A stretch of 64,000 nucleotides of DNA from Lachnospiraceae bacterium (GCA_024685315.1 JAIKVW010000033.1:1-64000); one strand, 5' to 3'. Shown: positions 1-8,708, counted from the stretch's first letter. Program-made: numbers and translations. Notes: generated by a model from the sequence alone, not told the origin.

Positions 1-1
1 G

Positions 2-949
2 GCTCACGCCTGCGGCAATATCGGCACGCCTCTCTGCGAGACGGTCCTGGAGGAGGGCCTTCTCGAGGAGGAAGGGCACTACATCGCGCTTGAGATCTCC
101 AATTACCAGCTGGTGGACATCGACACCTTCCGCCCGGAGGCCGCAGTGATACTGAACCTTACACCGGATCACCTTGACGTGATGGGGAGCGTGGAGGTCT
201 ATTATAAATCCAAGACCGAAGTCTACCGCAACATGAGGGACGCGGACACATTTATCCTCAACGCGGACGACGCAAATCTCGCTGAGTACACGGAGAAATA
301 CCCTGTTCACTGCCGCGTGCAGAGCTTCAGCCTGGTCCGCACAGGCACTGACGATTACATCAGTGAGGGCTGGGTCTGCTTGGCCGGAGAAAAGATCATA
401 AAGGTCAGCGATATTCCTCTCCCCGGAAAGCATAACCTTCAGAACGTGATGGCCGCTGCAGCTCTCGCGAAGGCTGTGGGGATCCCGGCTGAGGCAATAG
501 AGGAGACCGTGAGGAGCTTTAAAGGGGTCGAGCACCGCATTGAATTCGTCCGCGAGATCGGCGGAGTGAGATACTATAATGATTCCAAGGGCACCAATAC
601 CGACGCTACGGTGACCGCCCTCAAGGCATTTGATAAAGGCGTGATCCTGCTGTTGGGAGGCTTTGAAAAGGGGCTTCCGATGGATGACGTGAAGGCCGCG
701 CTCGGGTGCGTGAAAAAGGTCATCGGCTTCGGCGCCTGCGGCCCGAGGCTTGTGCGTGACACTGCCGGTGACGGCGGAATAGTTGTAAATACCCTGGACG
801 AGGCGGTCGCCAGGGCCGCAGAGATCGCAGAGAGCGGCGACACCGTCCTGCTTTCTCCCTCAACAAGTTCATTTGACCAGTACAGCGGGTACGAAGAGCG
901 CGGCAGGCACTTTAAGGCGATCGTTAACGCGCTGGGCCAGGAAAGGTAA
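2..949 (+). CDS. murD: UDP-N-acetylmuramoylalanine--D-glutamate ligase, 5'-truncated by the window edge
   Basis: Cytoplasmic Mur ligase that adds D-glutamate to UDP-MurNAc-L-Ala using ATP. The reading frame is open at the left edge, so about 315 C-terminal residues of an expected ~450 are visible and the N-terminal UDP-binding part lies outside. Visible family marks are GNIGTP and EISNYQL near the left edge, HRIEFV, YNDSKGTN, and the C-terminal LLSPSTSSFDQY followed by ERG. The stop is 2 nt before murI, which makes the D-glutamate used here, so the two genes almost certainly share a transcript. The call is secure; only the start is unknown. Confidence 0.95.
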   Translation, partial: AHACGNIGTPLCETVLEEGLLEEEGHYIALEISNYQLVDIDTFRPEAAVILNLTPDHLDVMGSVEVYYKSKTEVYRNMRDADTFILNADDANLAEYTEKYPVHCRVQSFSLVRTGTDDYISEGWVCLAGEKIIKVSDIPLPGKHNLQNVMAAAALAKAVGIPAEAIEETVRSFKGVEHRIEFVREIGGVRYYNDSKGTNTDATVTALKAFDKGVILLLGGFEKGLPMDDVKAALGCVKKVIGFGACGPRLVRDTAGDGGIVVNTLDEAVARAAEIAESGDTVLLSPSTSSFDQYSGYEERGRHFKAIVNALGQER

Positions 950-951
950 AT

Positions 952-1764
952 ATGGATAAGAACAGTTACATTGGCGTATTTGATTCCGGTATCGGCGGGC
1001 TCACGGTCGTAAAGGGCATCGTGGACAGTCTTCCGGATGAAAATATCGTTTATTTCGGGGACACCGCAAGGGTGCCTTACGGGACCAGGTCGAAGCGCCA
1101 GATTATAGAGTATGCACTCTCTGACGTAAAATTTCTGGCAACTTTTGATATAAAGGCGGTAGTGATCGCCTGCAATACAGCGGATTCAACCGCGAGGGAA
1201 GAGGTCATGGCCGCATATCCGGAATTCCCGGTCTTCGGGGTCGTCGATCCGGCGTCGAGGATGGCGGCGAAGACCACCAGGAACGGCAGGATCGGGGTCA
1301 TGGCCACCAAGGCGACTGCCGCAAGCGGTGCTTACGACAGGGCTATCGCGAGATACAATCCCGAGGCAGAGGTATTTGACATGCCCTGCTCCCTGCTGGT
1401 CCCGCTCGTCGAGAACGGGAGGTTCCTCCCCGGCGACAAGGTCGCGGAGATGGTTGTGCAGGAGTACGCGCAGCCGCTGGTTGACAAAGAGGTTGACACC
1501 CTGATACTCGGGTGCACGCATTTCCCTTTGCTGACAGACATCCTTCGGAAATATTATCCGGAGCTTAATATTATCAGCTCTTCAGGCGCGGCGGCGCAGG
1601 AACTGCGGGAGAGCCTGGAGAAGGCGGGGACGCTTAATGATTCCGGGAAGCCCGGGACGCACAGGTATTTCGTGAGCGATGACGCGGCGCAGGCAGAGGA
1701 GATCGCGCGGTATTTCATGGGAAGCGTTCTCGACAGCCGCGTGGAGCAGGTCAGGATCGAGTGA
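952..1764 (+). CDS. murI: glutamate racemase
   Basis: Cofactor-independent racemase that converts L-glutamate to D-glutamate for peptidoglycan. The 270-residue length is normal. The N-terminus carries FDSGIGGLTVV, and the two catalytic cysteines lie in the expected ACNTADS and GCTHFPLL contexts, with DTARVPYG between the N-terminus and the first cysteine. It starts 2 nt after the murD stop, behind a GGAAAGG sequence inside murD. A terminator-like hairpin follows 40 nt after the stop. Confidence 0.96.
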   Translation: MDKNSYIGVFDSGIGGLTVVKGIVDSLPDENIVYFGDTARVPYGTRSKRQIIEYALSDVKFLATFDIKAVVIACNTADSTAREEVMAAYPEFPVFGVVDPASRMAAKTTRNGRIGVMATKATAASGAYDRAIARYNPEAEVFDMPCSLLVPLVENGRFLPGDKVAEMVVQEYAQPLVDKEVDTLILGCTHFPLLTDILRKYYPELNIISSSGAAAQELRESLEKAGTLNDSGKPGTHRYFVSDDAAQAEEIARYFMGSVLDSRVEQVRIE

Positions 1765-1803
1765 GCGCCGCAGTCTGGGCGGTTCTTGGCGATTTTTGAG
1801 CGA

Positions 1804-1828
1804 GTGCCGCGGGGCGGCATGGTTTTTT
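1804..1828 (+). terminator. intrinsic terminator or attenuator between murI and the transketolase genes
   Basis: TGCCGC (1805-1810) pairs with GCGGCA (1814-1819) across a GGG loop, and six T residues follow at 1823-1828. The hairpin ends only about 20 nt before the transketolase start, leaving no room for a promoter between them, so it may attenuate rather than separate the two units. Confidence 0.6.
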
Positions 1829-1847
1829 AGATCCGGGAGAGGATAGA

Positions 1848-2747
1848 ATGACTGAAGAAAGAGAAAGGCTTATGGCAATTTGCCGGCAGGTCAGAAGCGA
1901 TATAGTGAGCATGATCGGCAAGGCGGGCTCCGGGCATCCGGGAGGGTCGCTCTCCGCGACCGAGCTCGTCTGCGGACTGTATTTCGGAGGGATCCTGAAG
2001 TACCGTCCGGAAGATCCCGAATGGGAGGGCCGCGACCGGTTCATACTTTCGAAGGGCCACGCCGGGCCGCTTCTTTACAGCGTTCTTGCGAGGGCGGGTT
2101 TTTACAGTCCCGATGAGATGCAGCACCTGCGCGAACTCGGCTCGATACTGCAGGGACACCCCCACGCAGAGAGGATCCCCGGGTTTGAGTGCTCTGCGGG
2201 TTCCCTCGGGCAGGGGCTTTCCGTCGCGAACGGACTTGCTTTTGCTTTCCGCAGGACCGGGCACCCGGGCAGGGTATACTGCCTCATGGGCGACGGCGAG
2301 CTTCAGGAAGGCTCCGTCTGGGAGGCGGTAATGACCGCGGCCCAGCATCATCTGGACAATGTCTGCGCACTCGTGGACTACAACCACGTCCAGCTCGACG
2401 ATACCGTTGAAAATATAAAGGCGCTCGGAGACCTCTGCGAGAAATTCACTGATTTCGGCTGGAACGCGATCGAGGTCGACGGGCACGATGTGATAAATGT
2501 AGTAGAAGCCTATAAGATCGCGGAGGCGCTTAAAGGCGCGCCGACGGTCATTATTGCCAACACCGTGAAGGGCAAGGGGGTTTCCTATATGGAGGGCGAC
2601 CCGGCCTGGCACGGGACCGCGCCGAACGCAGAGCAGCTCGAAAGAGCGCTTTCCGATATCGCGGGCGGAAACGGCTTTGAAAAATACTTAGAAGAAGATT
2701 ACGACAGCGAAGAAGAGGCTCCGGAAGGGGAGGTGAGTCCCTTATGA
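1848..2747 (+). CDS. transketolase, N-terminal (TPP-binding) subunit
   Basis: First half of a split transketolase of the non-oxidative pentose phosphate pathway, which transfers two-carbon ketol units between sugar phosphates with thiamine diphosphate. The 299 residues hold the substrate-channel histidine region KAGSGHPGGSLS, the FILSKGHAGP segment, and the diphosphate-binding GDGELQEGS followed by DYN about 25 residues later. The acidic tail (EEDYDSEEEAPEGE) is typical of the split form. The start follows GGGAGAGGAT. The stop overlaps the next start by 4 nt (ATGA), so the two halves are translationally coupled. Confidence 0.94.
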   Translation: MTEERERLMAICRQVRSDIVSMIGKAGSGHPGGSLSATELVCGLYFGGILKYRPEDPEWEGRDRFILSKGHAGPLLYSVLARAGFYSPDEMQHLRELGSILQGHPHAERIPGFECSAGSLGQGLSVANGLAFAFRRTGHPGRVYCLMGDGELQEGSVWEAVMTAAQHHLDNVCALVDYNHVQLDDTVENIKALGDLCEKFTDFGWNAIEVDGHDVINVVEAYKIAEALKGAPTVIIANTVKGKGVSYMEGDPAWHGTAPNAEQLERALSDIAGGNGFEKYLEEDYDSEEEAPEGEVSPL

Positions 2748-3709
2748 AGGAATATAAGGCAGTCCCGATGAGGGACGGTTACGGGAACGCGCTTTTAAAG
2801 CTCTGCGCAGCTGACCCGAAGGTGATGGTGCTTGACGCAGACGTCGCGAAATCTACCAGGACCGACTGGATCAAAAAAGAATATCCCGATCACTTCCTCG
2901 ACATGGGGATCTCCGAGCAGGACATGGTGGGGACTGCGAGCGGCATGGCCCTCGGCGGGCTCATTCCTTTCTGCAGCACCTACGGGGTCTTCCTCGCGGG
3001 GAGGGCCTGGGACCAGATCAGGACCACGGTCTGCTACAACAATTTGAATGTTAAGCTCGGCGGGGCCCACGCGGGCCTTTCCGTGGGCAGAGACGGGGCT
3101 ACCCACCAGGCGCTTGAGGACGTCGCGATCATGAGAGTGCTTCCGAATATGACGGTAGTGGTCCCCTGCGACAGCCTTGAGACCGAGAAAGCCACGCTTG
3201 CCGCAGCTGCATATCCCGGACCGGTATATTTGAGGTTCGGGAGGGAAGCCGTTCCCGTAATAACGGACGAAGATACTGAATTTGAGATAGGCCGCGCAAG
3301 GCATGTGAGCGGCCCGGAGCTCAGGAACGCGGGTGAGATCGCCGACGCGGCGATATTTGCGAACGGTCCGATGGTTCGCGAGGCTGCGATCGCAGCAGAA
3401 AAGCTTGCCGCGGAAGGCATTACCGCAGCGGTCTACGATCTGCATACCGTGAAGCCTCTCGATGAAGAGGCGCTTCTCGCGGCAGCAGAGTCCGCAAAGG
3501 TGATAGTGACCGCCGAGGAGCACCAGCTCGCGGGCGGAATGGGCGGCGCCGTCTCGGAATTCCTTTCGGTCCGCCATCCGGTACTTATGAGGATGATCGG
3601 AGTGGACGATTCATTCGGCGAATCCGGCTCCCCGGACCAGCTCTACGATAAATACGGACTTCGGGCGGAGAACATAGCAGCAGCAGCGCGCGGGGCGCTC
3701 GGGAGATAG
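2744..3709 (+). CDS. transketolase, C-terminal (pyrimidine-binding) subunit
   Basis: Second half of the split transketolase, 321 residues. It contains the PYR domain with the TPP-activating glutamate in DMGISEQDMVG, then the aromatic patch around FCSTYGVFLAGRAWDQ, and a C-terminal transketolase domain from about residue 190 (VYDLHTVKPLD, EEHQLAGGMGGA). It overlaps its partner by 4 nt. DXP synthase is unlikely, because that enzyme is a single ~600-residue chain. Confidence 0.94.
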   Translation: MKEYKAVPMRDGYGNALLKLCAADPKVMVLDADVAKSTRTDWIKKEYPDHFLDMGISEQDMVGTASGMALGGLIPFCSTYGVFLAGRAWDQIRTTVCYNNLNVKLGGAHAGLSVGRDGATHQALEDVAIMRVLPNMTVVVPCDSLETEKATLAAAAYPGPVYLRFGREAVPVITDEDTEFEIGRARHVSGPELRNAGEIADAAIFANGPMVREAAIAAEKLAAEGITAAVYDLHTVKPLDEEALLAAAESAKVIVTAEEHQLAGGMGGAVSEFLSVRHPVLMRMIGVDDSFGESGSPDQLYDKYGLRAENIAAAARGALGR

Positions 3710-3712
3710 GCA

Positions 3713-4654
3713 TTGGAAAGTTTAAGAGTTGCTCTGAACGCGGTAGTCCCCTTCATCATTTATTTGGCGTTCGGATATATTCTGAGAAGAGCCGGGATAC
3801 TGGATGAGGCTTTCGCGAAGAAGATCAACCGGTTCATCTTTAAGGGGTTTTTCCCGATAATGATGTTCCGCAGCATGTACAGCATGGAGCACGGGTCGGG
3901 AACGAGGCCGGCTTTTATGGCTCTCCTGGCAGCGGCCATACTGGCGGTGATCTTCCTCGGCATTTTGATCGTGCCCCGCTTTGAAAAGGAAGACGGCCGG
4001 ATAGGCGTTATTGTACAGGCGCTCTACAGGAGCAATACGGTCCTCTTCTGGATACCGCTGGCTACCAGCGTGCTCGGGGAGACCGCGGGAAACCGCGCCG
4101 CATTGCTGCTGGCTGTTACCGTGCCTCTGTACAATTTTGCCGCGGTGATCCTGCTCAGCCATTACGGGCACATTACGGGGGAGAGCGTTGGAGAGAAGAT
4201 CAGGGATATACTTACCAACCCCCTGATCTCCGGCTCGATAGTCGGACTGATCGTCTGGGGGACCGGCATAAAGCTGCCCTCGGTGGTCCTCACACCTATA
4301 AACGCGGTCGCGGACATGACCACACCGCTTGCGATAATAATTCTCGGTGCGATCATAAAATTTGCTTCGATGAAGAATAACCTGAAGTACCACGTCGCGG
4401 TGATCGCGGTGAAGATGCTGCTGATCCCGCTGGCGCTTCTTGGGCTGTCCTTCGTGCTGGATCTGTCTTCTTTCGAGAGATTCATGCTGGTAACGCTTTT
4501 CGCGGTCCCGGACGCGACCGCATGCTTCAACATGGCCTACAGTATGAACTGCGACGGCGACCTCGCGGGAGAGCTCGTAGTCTCGACCACGGTAATTTCG
4601 CTGGCAGTACTGTTCATGTGGATATTCCTGCTTAAATTTTTTGCACTCATTTAA
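3713..4654 (+). CDS. AEC (auxin efflux carrier) family transporter
   Basis: Integral membrane protein of 313 residues with about ten hydrophobic segments split into two five-helix bundles, as in the AEC family that exports malate and other carboxylates in bacteria. Recognisable pieces are the N-terminal YILRRAGILDE...INRFIF segment and the hydrophilic loop around residue 95 (RFEKEDG), followed by YRSNTVLFWIPL. It starts with TTG, supported by GGGAG seven bases upstream; the gap to the transketolase stop is 3 nt. Substrate is unknown. A carboxylate or sugar-derived acid would fit the operon, but that is inference. Confidence 0.8.
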   Translation: MESLRVALNAVVPFIIYLAFGYILRRAGILDEAFAKKINRFIFKGFFPIMMFRSMYSMEHGSGTRPAFMALLAAAILAVIFLGILIVPRFEKEDGRIGVIVQALYRSNTVLFWIPLATSVLGETAGNRAALLLAVTVPLYNFAAVILLSHYGHITGESVGEKIRDILTNPLISGSIVGLIVWGTGIKLPSVVLTPINAVADMTTPLAIIILGAIIKFASMKNNLKYHVAVIAVKMLLIPLALLGLSFVLDLSSFERFMLVTLFAVPDATACFNMAYSMNCDGDLAGELVVSTTVISLAVLFMWIFLLKFFALI

Positions 4655-4672
4655 AAATCAGATAAAGGAGAT

Positions 4673-6142
4673 ATGGGTATGCCCTGTACAACTATACTGG
4701 CCGGGAAAAAGGCTACGAACGACGGCTCGACCATTATTTCAAGAAATGACGACGGCCTTTTCCAGGCAAAAAAGATCATAGTGAAGCCCGCCGCAAAGCA
4801 GCCGAAGAAATACAGGACCGTGATCTCGCACCTCACCGTGGAGCTCCCGGACGACCCGATGCGCTACACCTGCGCGCCGAACGTTTCCACAAAGAACGGC
4901 GTCTGGCCGGCCTGCGGGATCAACGAGGCGAACGTGGCTATGACAGCTACCGAGACCATCACCTCAAACCCTCGCGTCATGGGGGCGGACCCCTATATCG
5001 AGTATAAGCCGAAAAAAGGCCGGAAGCAGAAGGAAGTCCCCGGGGGAATCGGCGAGGAGGATATCGTCACCCTGGTCCTGCCTTATATTAAGAGCGCCAG
5101 AGAGGGAGTGCTCCGCCTCGGAGAGCTCCTCGAGAGATATGGGACTTACGAGCCGAACGGGATCGCTTTCTGCGATTCGGACGATGTGTGGTGGATGGAG
5201 ACCATCGGCGGCCACCACTGGATCGCGAAGAGGGTCCCGGACGAACGCGTGGTCATTATGCCGAACCAGTTCGGAATGGATGAATTTGATTTTGACGACG
5301 CCTTCGGCAGCAGGAAAGAGAACCTCTGCTCCGCGGACCTTCGCGAGTTTATTGAGGCAAACCACCTCTACACCGGAAATTCCGAGGGGAAATTCAATCC
5401 GCGCCTTGCGTTTGGATCGCGCTCGGATTCCGACCATATTTACAACACCCCGCGCGCCTGGTTCCTTGCAAGGAATTTCCTGGAGAGGAGCTACAGGTGG
5501 GACGGCGACGGCGCGGACTTTACCCCGGAGAGCAATGACATTCCCTGGTCCTTCGTGCCCGAGAGAAAGGTGACTGTCGAAGAAGTGCGCTACCTCCTCG
5601 GTTCGCATTACCAGGGCACGCCCTACGATCCTTACGACAAAAAGGCCGAAAAAGCCGGAAAATACCGCACCATCGGGGTCCCGAACAGCGACGTCTGCGG
5701 GATCATGCAGATAAGGGGAAATATGCCCGGGCCGCTTAAGGGCGTCGAGTGGTTCTCCATGGGCGGCAGCGGGTTTACATGCTGTTTCCCTTTCTATGCC
5801 CAGGTTGGCACCCTTCCGGATTACATTTCAAAGACCACGGATACGGTCTCGACGGAGCGCATGTACTGGACCAGCCGCATTATAGCCGCGCTCACCGACG
5901 CGCATTACGGCCCGGCCCTGATCCACGACGAGAGATACCAGAACGCGGTCTGGAATAAAGGCCAGAAGCTTCTCTGCGAGTATGACGCGAAGGTGCTTGC
6001 GGGCGAAAGCGCGAAGCTGCTCGAGGAAGCTAATAAGAAGATAACGGACATGGTGAAAGAAGAGTCCGAAAAGGCTCTCGGAAATATCCTCGGGGTAGCT
6101 TCAGAACATATGAAGATCCGCTACCACCGCGGAGACAACTAA
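4673..6142 (+). CDS. C69 family dipeptidase (PepD-like Ntn hydrolase)
   Basis: Peptidase family C69 (older name U34). Cys5 in MGMPCTTILAG would become the N-terminal nucleophile after autocatalytic removal of four residues, which is the usual arrangement in intracellular C69 enzymes. Other family marks are NDGSTIISRNDD, the central WWMETIGGHHWIAKRVPD, VMPNQF, and the late CGIMQIRG. The 489-residue length is normal. The product probably degrades dipeptides in the cytoplasm, since no export signal precedes the cysteine. The start follows AAAGGAGATAT. Confidence 0.9.
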   Translation: MGMPCTTILAGKKATNDGSTIISRNDDGLFQAKKIIVKPAAKQPKKYRTVISHLTVELPDDPMRYTCAPNVSTKNGVWPACGINEANVAMTATETITSNPRVMGADPYIEYKPKKGRKQKEVPGGIGEEDIVTLVLPYIKSAREGVLRLGELLERYGTYEPNGIAFCDSDDVWWMETIGGHHWIAKRVPDERVVIMPNQFGMDEFDFDDAFGSRKENLCSADLREFIEANHLYTGNSEGKFNPRLAFGSRSDSDHIYNTPRAWFLARNFLERSYRWDGDGADFTPESNDIPWSFVPERKVTVEEVRYLLGSHYQGTPYDPYDKKAEKAGKYRTIGVPNSDVCGIMQIRGNMPGPLKGVEWFSMGGSGFTCCFPFYAQVGTLPDYISKTTDTVSTERMYWTSRIIAALTDAHYGPALIHDERYQNAVWNKGQKLLCEYDAKVLAGESAKLLEEANKKITDMVKEESEKALGNILGVASEHMKIRYHRGDN

Positions 6143-6148
6143 ATAGAT

Positions 6149-6165
6149 TGCGGCAAAATGCCGCA
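6149..6165 (+). repeat. 7-bp perfect hairpin downstream of the dipeptidase
   Basis: TGCGGCA (6149-6155) and TGCCGCA (6159-6165) form a perfect stem with an AAA loop 7 nt after the C69 stop. No T run follows, so it may stabilise a 3' end rather than terminate. Confidence 0.4.
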
Positions 6166-6301
6166 GCACTGAAATGATATGCTGTTTCTGATAACAATTT
6201 CGCAAATACGATGTCCCGGTCAGAAGCAGCATATTGTTTTAAGAAGGATCTTTTGTATTCAGCAGCAGCAAAGAGGAAATCTGAGATCAAGGAGGGTAAA
6301 C

Positions 6302-7123
6302 ATGAAGAACTGGAAAATCAGGCCATTACTGTGCGGGATCATTCATATGCCGAAAGGCTCCATGGAGGGCGGACTTGAACCGGACCGCATCCTTCCCTTC
6401 CCCTACACTGCGTACCTTTTGCAGAACGGGGAAGAAAACGTGCTGGTAGACACCGGTATCCATGCGGATCACATTGTTGACGGAAAAGCCTGGCGCGGCT
6501 GCTCGGCTGAAGGAGGGGCGGACTACCTTCTGAAGGCGCTGGCGGATAACGGCGTGACGCCGGAAGACATCGGAACGGTGCTCTATACACATCTGCATAA
6601 CGATCATGCAGGAAATATGTACCTGTTCCCGAATGCGAACCATATTTATCAGAAGGACGAATTTACAAATCTGTGCAATCCGCTTCCGTTCCAGATCAAG
6701 GGCGGAGACTATGATACCAGGACGCCGGGCGACATCGCTCAGCTGAAGCATAAGACCGTCATTGACGGTGACCTGGTCATGTCAAACGGGCTCGAGCTTT
6801 ACAAGACGCCCGGACATTCCCTTGGCTCAATGTGCATCGTGGTTCCTACCGAAAAGGGCCGGTATGTGCTTACCGGCGATATGCCGCATGTATATCAGAG
6901 CCTTTTTCCAAAGGCCGACAAATGGGAGCTTATGGGCGGCGAGGTGATAGATGTAAAGCCCTCGGATGACGACCAGGAATTCCTGTTCAACAGCGTCATC
7001 TACGACCAGTATTCAGCCTATGACAGCTTCTCCAAGCTGAAGCTCCTTGCAGAAAAGTTCGAACCGGAATACTTCCTCACAGGCCACGATATGTGGGTGC
7101 ACAACAGGAAGGTCTTCGGCTGA
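6302..7123 (+). CDS. metallo-beta-lactamase-fold hydrolase, N-acyl-homoserine-lactonase-like
   Basis: Zinc hydrolase of 273 residues. The dinuclear metal site is visible as HLHNDH at residues 97-102, with later ligands in KTPGHSLG and LTGD and a final histidine in YFLTGHDMW. Arrangement and size match AttM/AiiA-type lactonases, but many relatives act on other esters or lactones, so quorum quenching is not claimed. The chosen start has a strong site (AAGGAGGG, 6 nt upstream). An in-frame codon at 6179 would add 41 residues unlike the family. Confidence 0.85.
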   Translation: MKNWKIRPLLCGIIHMPKGSMEGGLEPDRILPFPYTAYLLQNGEENVLVDTGIHADHIVDGKAWRGCSAEGGADYLLKALADNGVTPEDIGTVLYTHLHNDHAGNMYLFPNANHIYQKDEFTNLCNPLPFQIKGGDYDTRTPGDIAQLKHKTVIDGDLVMSNGLELYKTPGHSLGSMCIVVPTEKGRYVLTGDMPHVYQSLFPKADKWELMGGEVIDVKPSDDDQEFLFNSVIYDQYSAYDSFSKLKLLAEKFEPEYFLTGHDMWVHNRKVFG

Positions 7124-7138
7124 TGCCGCGGCAGGAAA

Positions 7139-7768
7139 ATGATGAAGGAATCGGTAATTTTTTACGGCGACTCGAATACTTTCGGCTTTAACTCCGCGGG
7201 ATACTGCGACGGAGGATTCCGGGGGACTTTCTTCCACAGGAAGGACACATGGGCCGGGAGGCTTGCGGCCTCGCCTCTTCTCGCAGAAATGAACGTGGTG
7301 AATGCCGGGGAGAATGGGAGAATGATCCCGACTGCGGCCTGGGAGCTTCGTGAACTCACGGATATAGTGAGCCGGAACGCCCCGGTTAGGCTGGTCGGCG
7401 TGATGCTTGGGAGCAATGACCTGCTTACCCTGTACCGCTGCGATATGGAGAAGCTTTCGGACAGGATGGAGGGGGTGCTCCGGCACCTGCTTTCACTTCC
7501 GGAGATCGCGGGCGAGGGCGGGAGACTGCTGCTTATCGCGCCGACGCATACGGAGCTTCCGGGGTACAGGGAAGAAGAGCTCGAGTTCAACCGCCTTTCG
7601 GAAGGCTTCGGAGAGACCTACCGGGCCCTCGCAGGGAAGTACGGTACGCATTTCGCGGACGCGGGGGAATGGGGGATCCCGCTCTCATCCGACGGGGTGC
7701 ACTTCACCGCGGAGGGGCACAGGATATTCGCAGAGAACCTGCTCCGTGTGCTTCAGGCGATTCTTTGA
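7139..7768 (+). CDS. SGNH/GDSL-type esterase
   Basis: Serine hydrolase of 209 residues. The catalytic serine is in FYGDSNTFGF near the N-terminus, the oxyanion residues are in VGVMLGSNDLL, and the Asp-His pair is in the C-terminal DGVHFTAEGH. No signal peptide is visible, so it probably acts in the cytoplasm on an acyl or acetyl ester, as in the arylesterase-like group. It begins 15 nt after the lactonase-like gene and is probably its operon partner; a terminator follows. Confidence 0.88.
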   Translation: MMKESVIFYGDSNTFGFNSAGYCDGGFRGTFFHRKDTWAGRLAASPLLAEMNVVNAGENGRMIPTAAWELRELTDIVSRNAPVRLVGVMLGSNDLLTLYRCDMEKLSDRMEGVLRHLLSLPEIAGEGGRLLLIAPTHTELPGYREEELEFNRLSEGFGETYRALAGKYGTHFADAGEWGIPLSSDGVHFTAEGHRIFAENLLRVLQAIL

Positions 7769-7782
7769 GCTAATAACATGAG

Positions 7783-7819
7783 AATGGAGCGGGCTGCCGC
7801 AGCAGCCCGCTCCATTTTT
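7783..7819 (+). terminator. intrinsic terminator after the SGNH hydrolase
   Basis: A 15-bp perfect stem (7783-7797 with 7802-7816; core GGAGCGGGCTGC) closes a CGCA loop, and T residues follow at 7815-7819. It separates the plus-strand operon from the minus-strand remnant and may work in both directions. Confidence 0.85.
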
Positions 7820-7838
7820 GCTTGTTCTTGCGAATATT

Positions 7839-8095
7839 CTACCTTACGACAAAGTCTTCATCCGTCAGCTGATTGTACAGCCCGCGTTTAACATAGACCG
7901 TGTGCAGATATTCATGCGACTTGTGGCAGCCCGGAGCGCCCCACTCTTTGTAGAACTCGATGATAGCCGGGTTCTCGTGGGATTTCCGGAACTTTTTGCT
8001 CTCGTCCTCCGCGTAGATCGCTTCCAGACGTTTCTGGCGCGTGATCCGGATGTCTCCTTTCGGACGAGGCTGGCCTCCTCCGGTGATGCAGCCTC
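7839..8095 (-). pseudogene. [FeFe]-hydrogenase large subunit (HydA), C-terminal fragment
   Basis: This minus-strand stretch encodes the end of an HndD/HydA-type [FeFe] hydrogenase. PGGCITGGGQP matches the PGGC..GGGQP H-cluster motif, and RQKRLEAIYAEDESKKFRKS with later SHEYLHTVYVKR matches the small-subunit-like tail. About 85 residues remain of an expected 450-580, and the Cys-clusters upstream are absent. At its 5' side it is fused in frame to an unrelated flavoprotein piece. It cannot be functional as a hydrogenase. Identity rests on motif recognition and is strong. Confidence 0.82.
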
Positions 8096-8306
8096 CCGGC
8101 AGACCCATCTGCATGGGTTTCTGCGCGCCGACAGCGATCAGGACTGCGTCGTAATCATTCTTCAATGCGTCAAATTCCGCCCGCTCGATCTTCTTTCCGC
8201 AGAATACTTTTACGCCGGTCCTGCAGATGTTGCTGATCTCATGAGCGATAACACTGTACGGCAGGCGGTATTCCGGAATACCATAGGCCATGACGCCGGC
8301 GGACCT
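8096..8306 (-). pseudogene. GltD-like FAD/NAD(P) oxidoreductase fragment fused to the HydA fragment
   Basis: About 70 residues match the middle of a glutamate-synthase-small-subunit-like flavoprotein: GVMAYGIPEYRLP, then TGVKVFCGKKI, then YDAVLIAVGAQ. The nucleotide-binding GxGxxG domains on either side are missing. The frame runs straight into HydA sequence at a shared Pro-Gly (GLPG|G), as expected for a deletion joining two genes at a short identity. No ribosome site precedes the fused frame. Such flavoproteins are often neighbours of electron-bifurcating hydrogenases. Confidence 0.72.
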
Positions 8307-8328
8307 TCCTCTGACTTCGTTCTCCATG

Positions 8329-8655
8329 CTGATGGCAAGGTACAAAGGCGGGCTGGACCAGGCGGTCCGTGGGGCAAAGGCCATGCGGGATCTGAAGGAC
8401 GGAGATACCGTCCTGATCTCCGAGGGGAGTACGCATCACCGGCAATGTGAAGATATCGGAACAGTCAAGCTTCCGCGCTGGCTGGATGATTATACCGGAA
8501 AAAACTGCATTACGCCTTTACTTCCGGAAGAGTTTTTCCGGACGACCTTTCACCATATGCCCTCGGGATCCTCGACCGGTGTACGCAGCCTCTCCTGAAA
8601 TGAGACGCGCAGCAGCTTCACCCGCATTGACACATACTGCCGCCAAGGCTTAAAA
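8329..8655 (+). pseudogene. [FeFe]-hydrogenase maturation GTPase HydF, C-terminal fragment, frameshifted
   Basis: In one frame (from about 8329) the sequence reads GLDQAVRGAKAMRDLKDGD, then VLISEGSTHHRQCEDIGTVK and PRWLDDYTGKN, the HydF cluster-binding domain. Near 8513 the match jumps frame: FTSGRVFPDDLSPYAL is read from 8517, followed by stops. The first cluster ligand of HydF (CxH) is Ser in the STH here. The GTPase and dimerisation domains are absent. It lies head-to-head with the flavoprotein fragment, so the locus was rearranged as well as truncated. Confidence 0.8.
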
Positions 8656-8708
8656 TAAAAACACATAAGACAGTATTTTCAATTTTACAGGAAGCAGAGG
8701 ACAAAGCA

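Noticed and set aside
6177-6234. 8-bp inverted repeat ATATGCTG...CAGCATAT
   Set aside because: The arms are 42 nt apart and the middle shows nothing further. It could be chance.
8290-8598. Functional small protein from the 8290-8598 frame
   Set aside because: Its sequence is HydF C-terminus preceded by antisense flavoprotein and followed by a frameshift, so it is a remnant.
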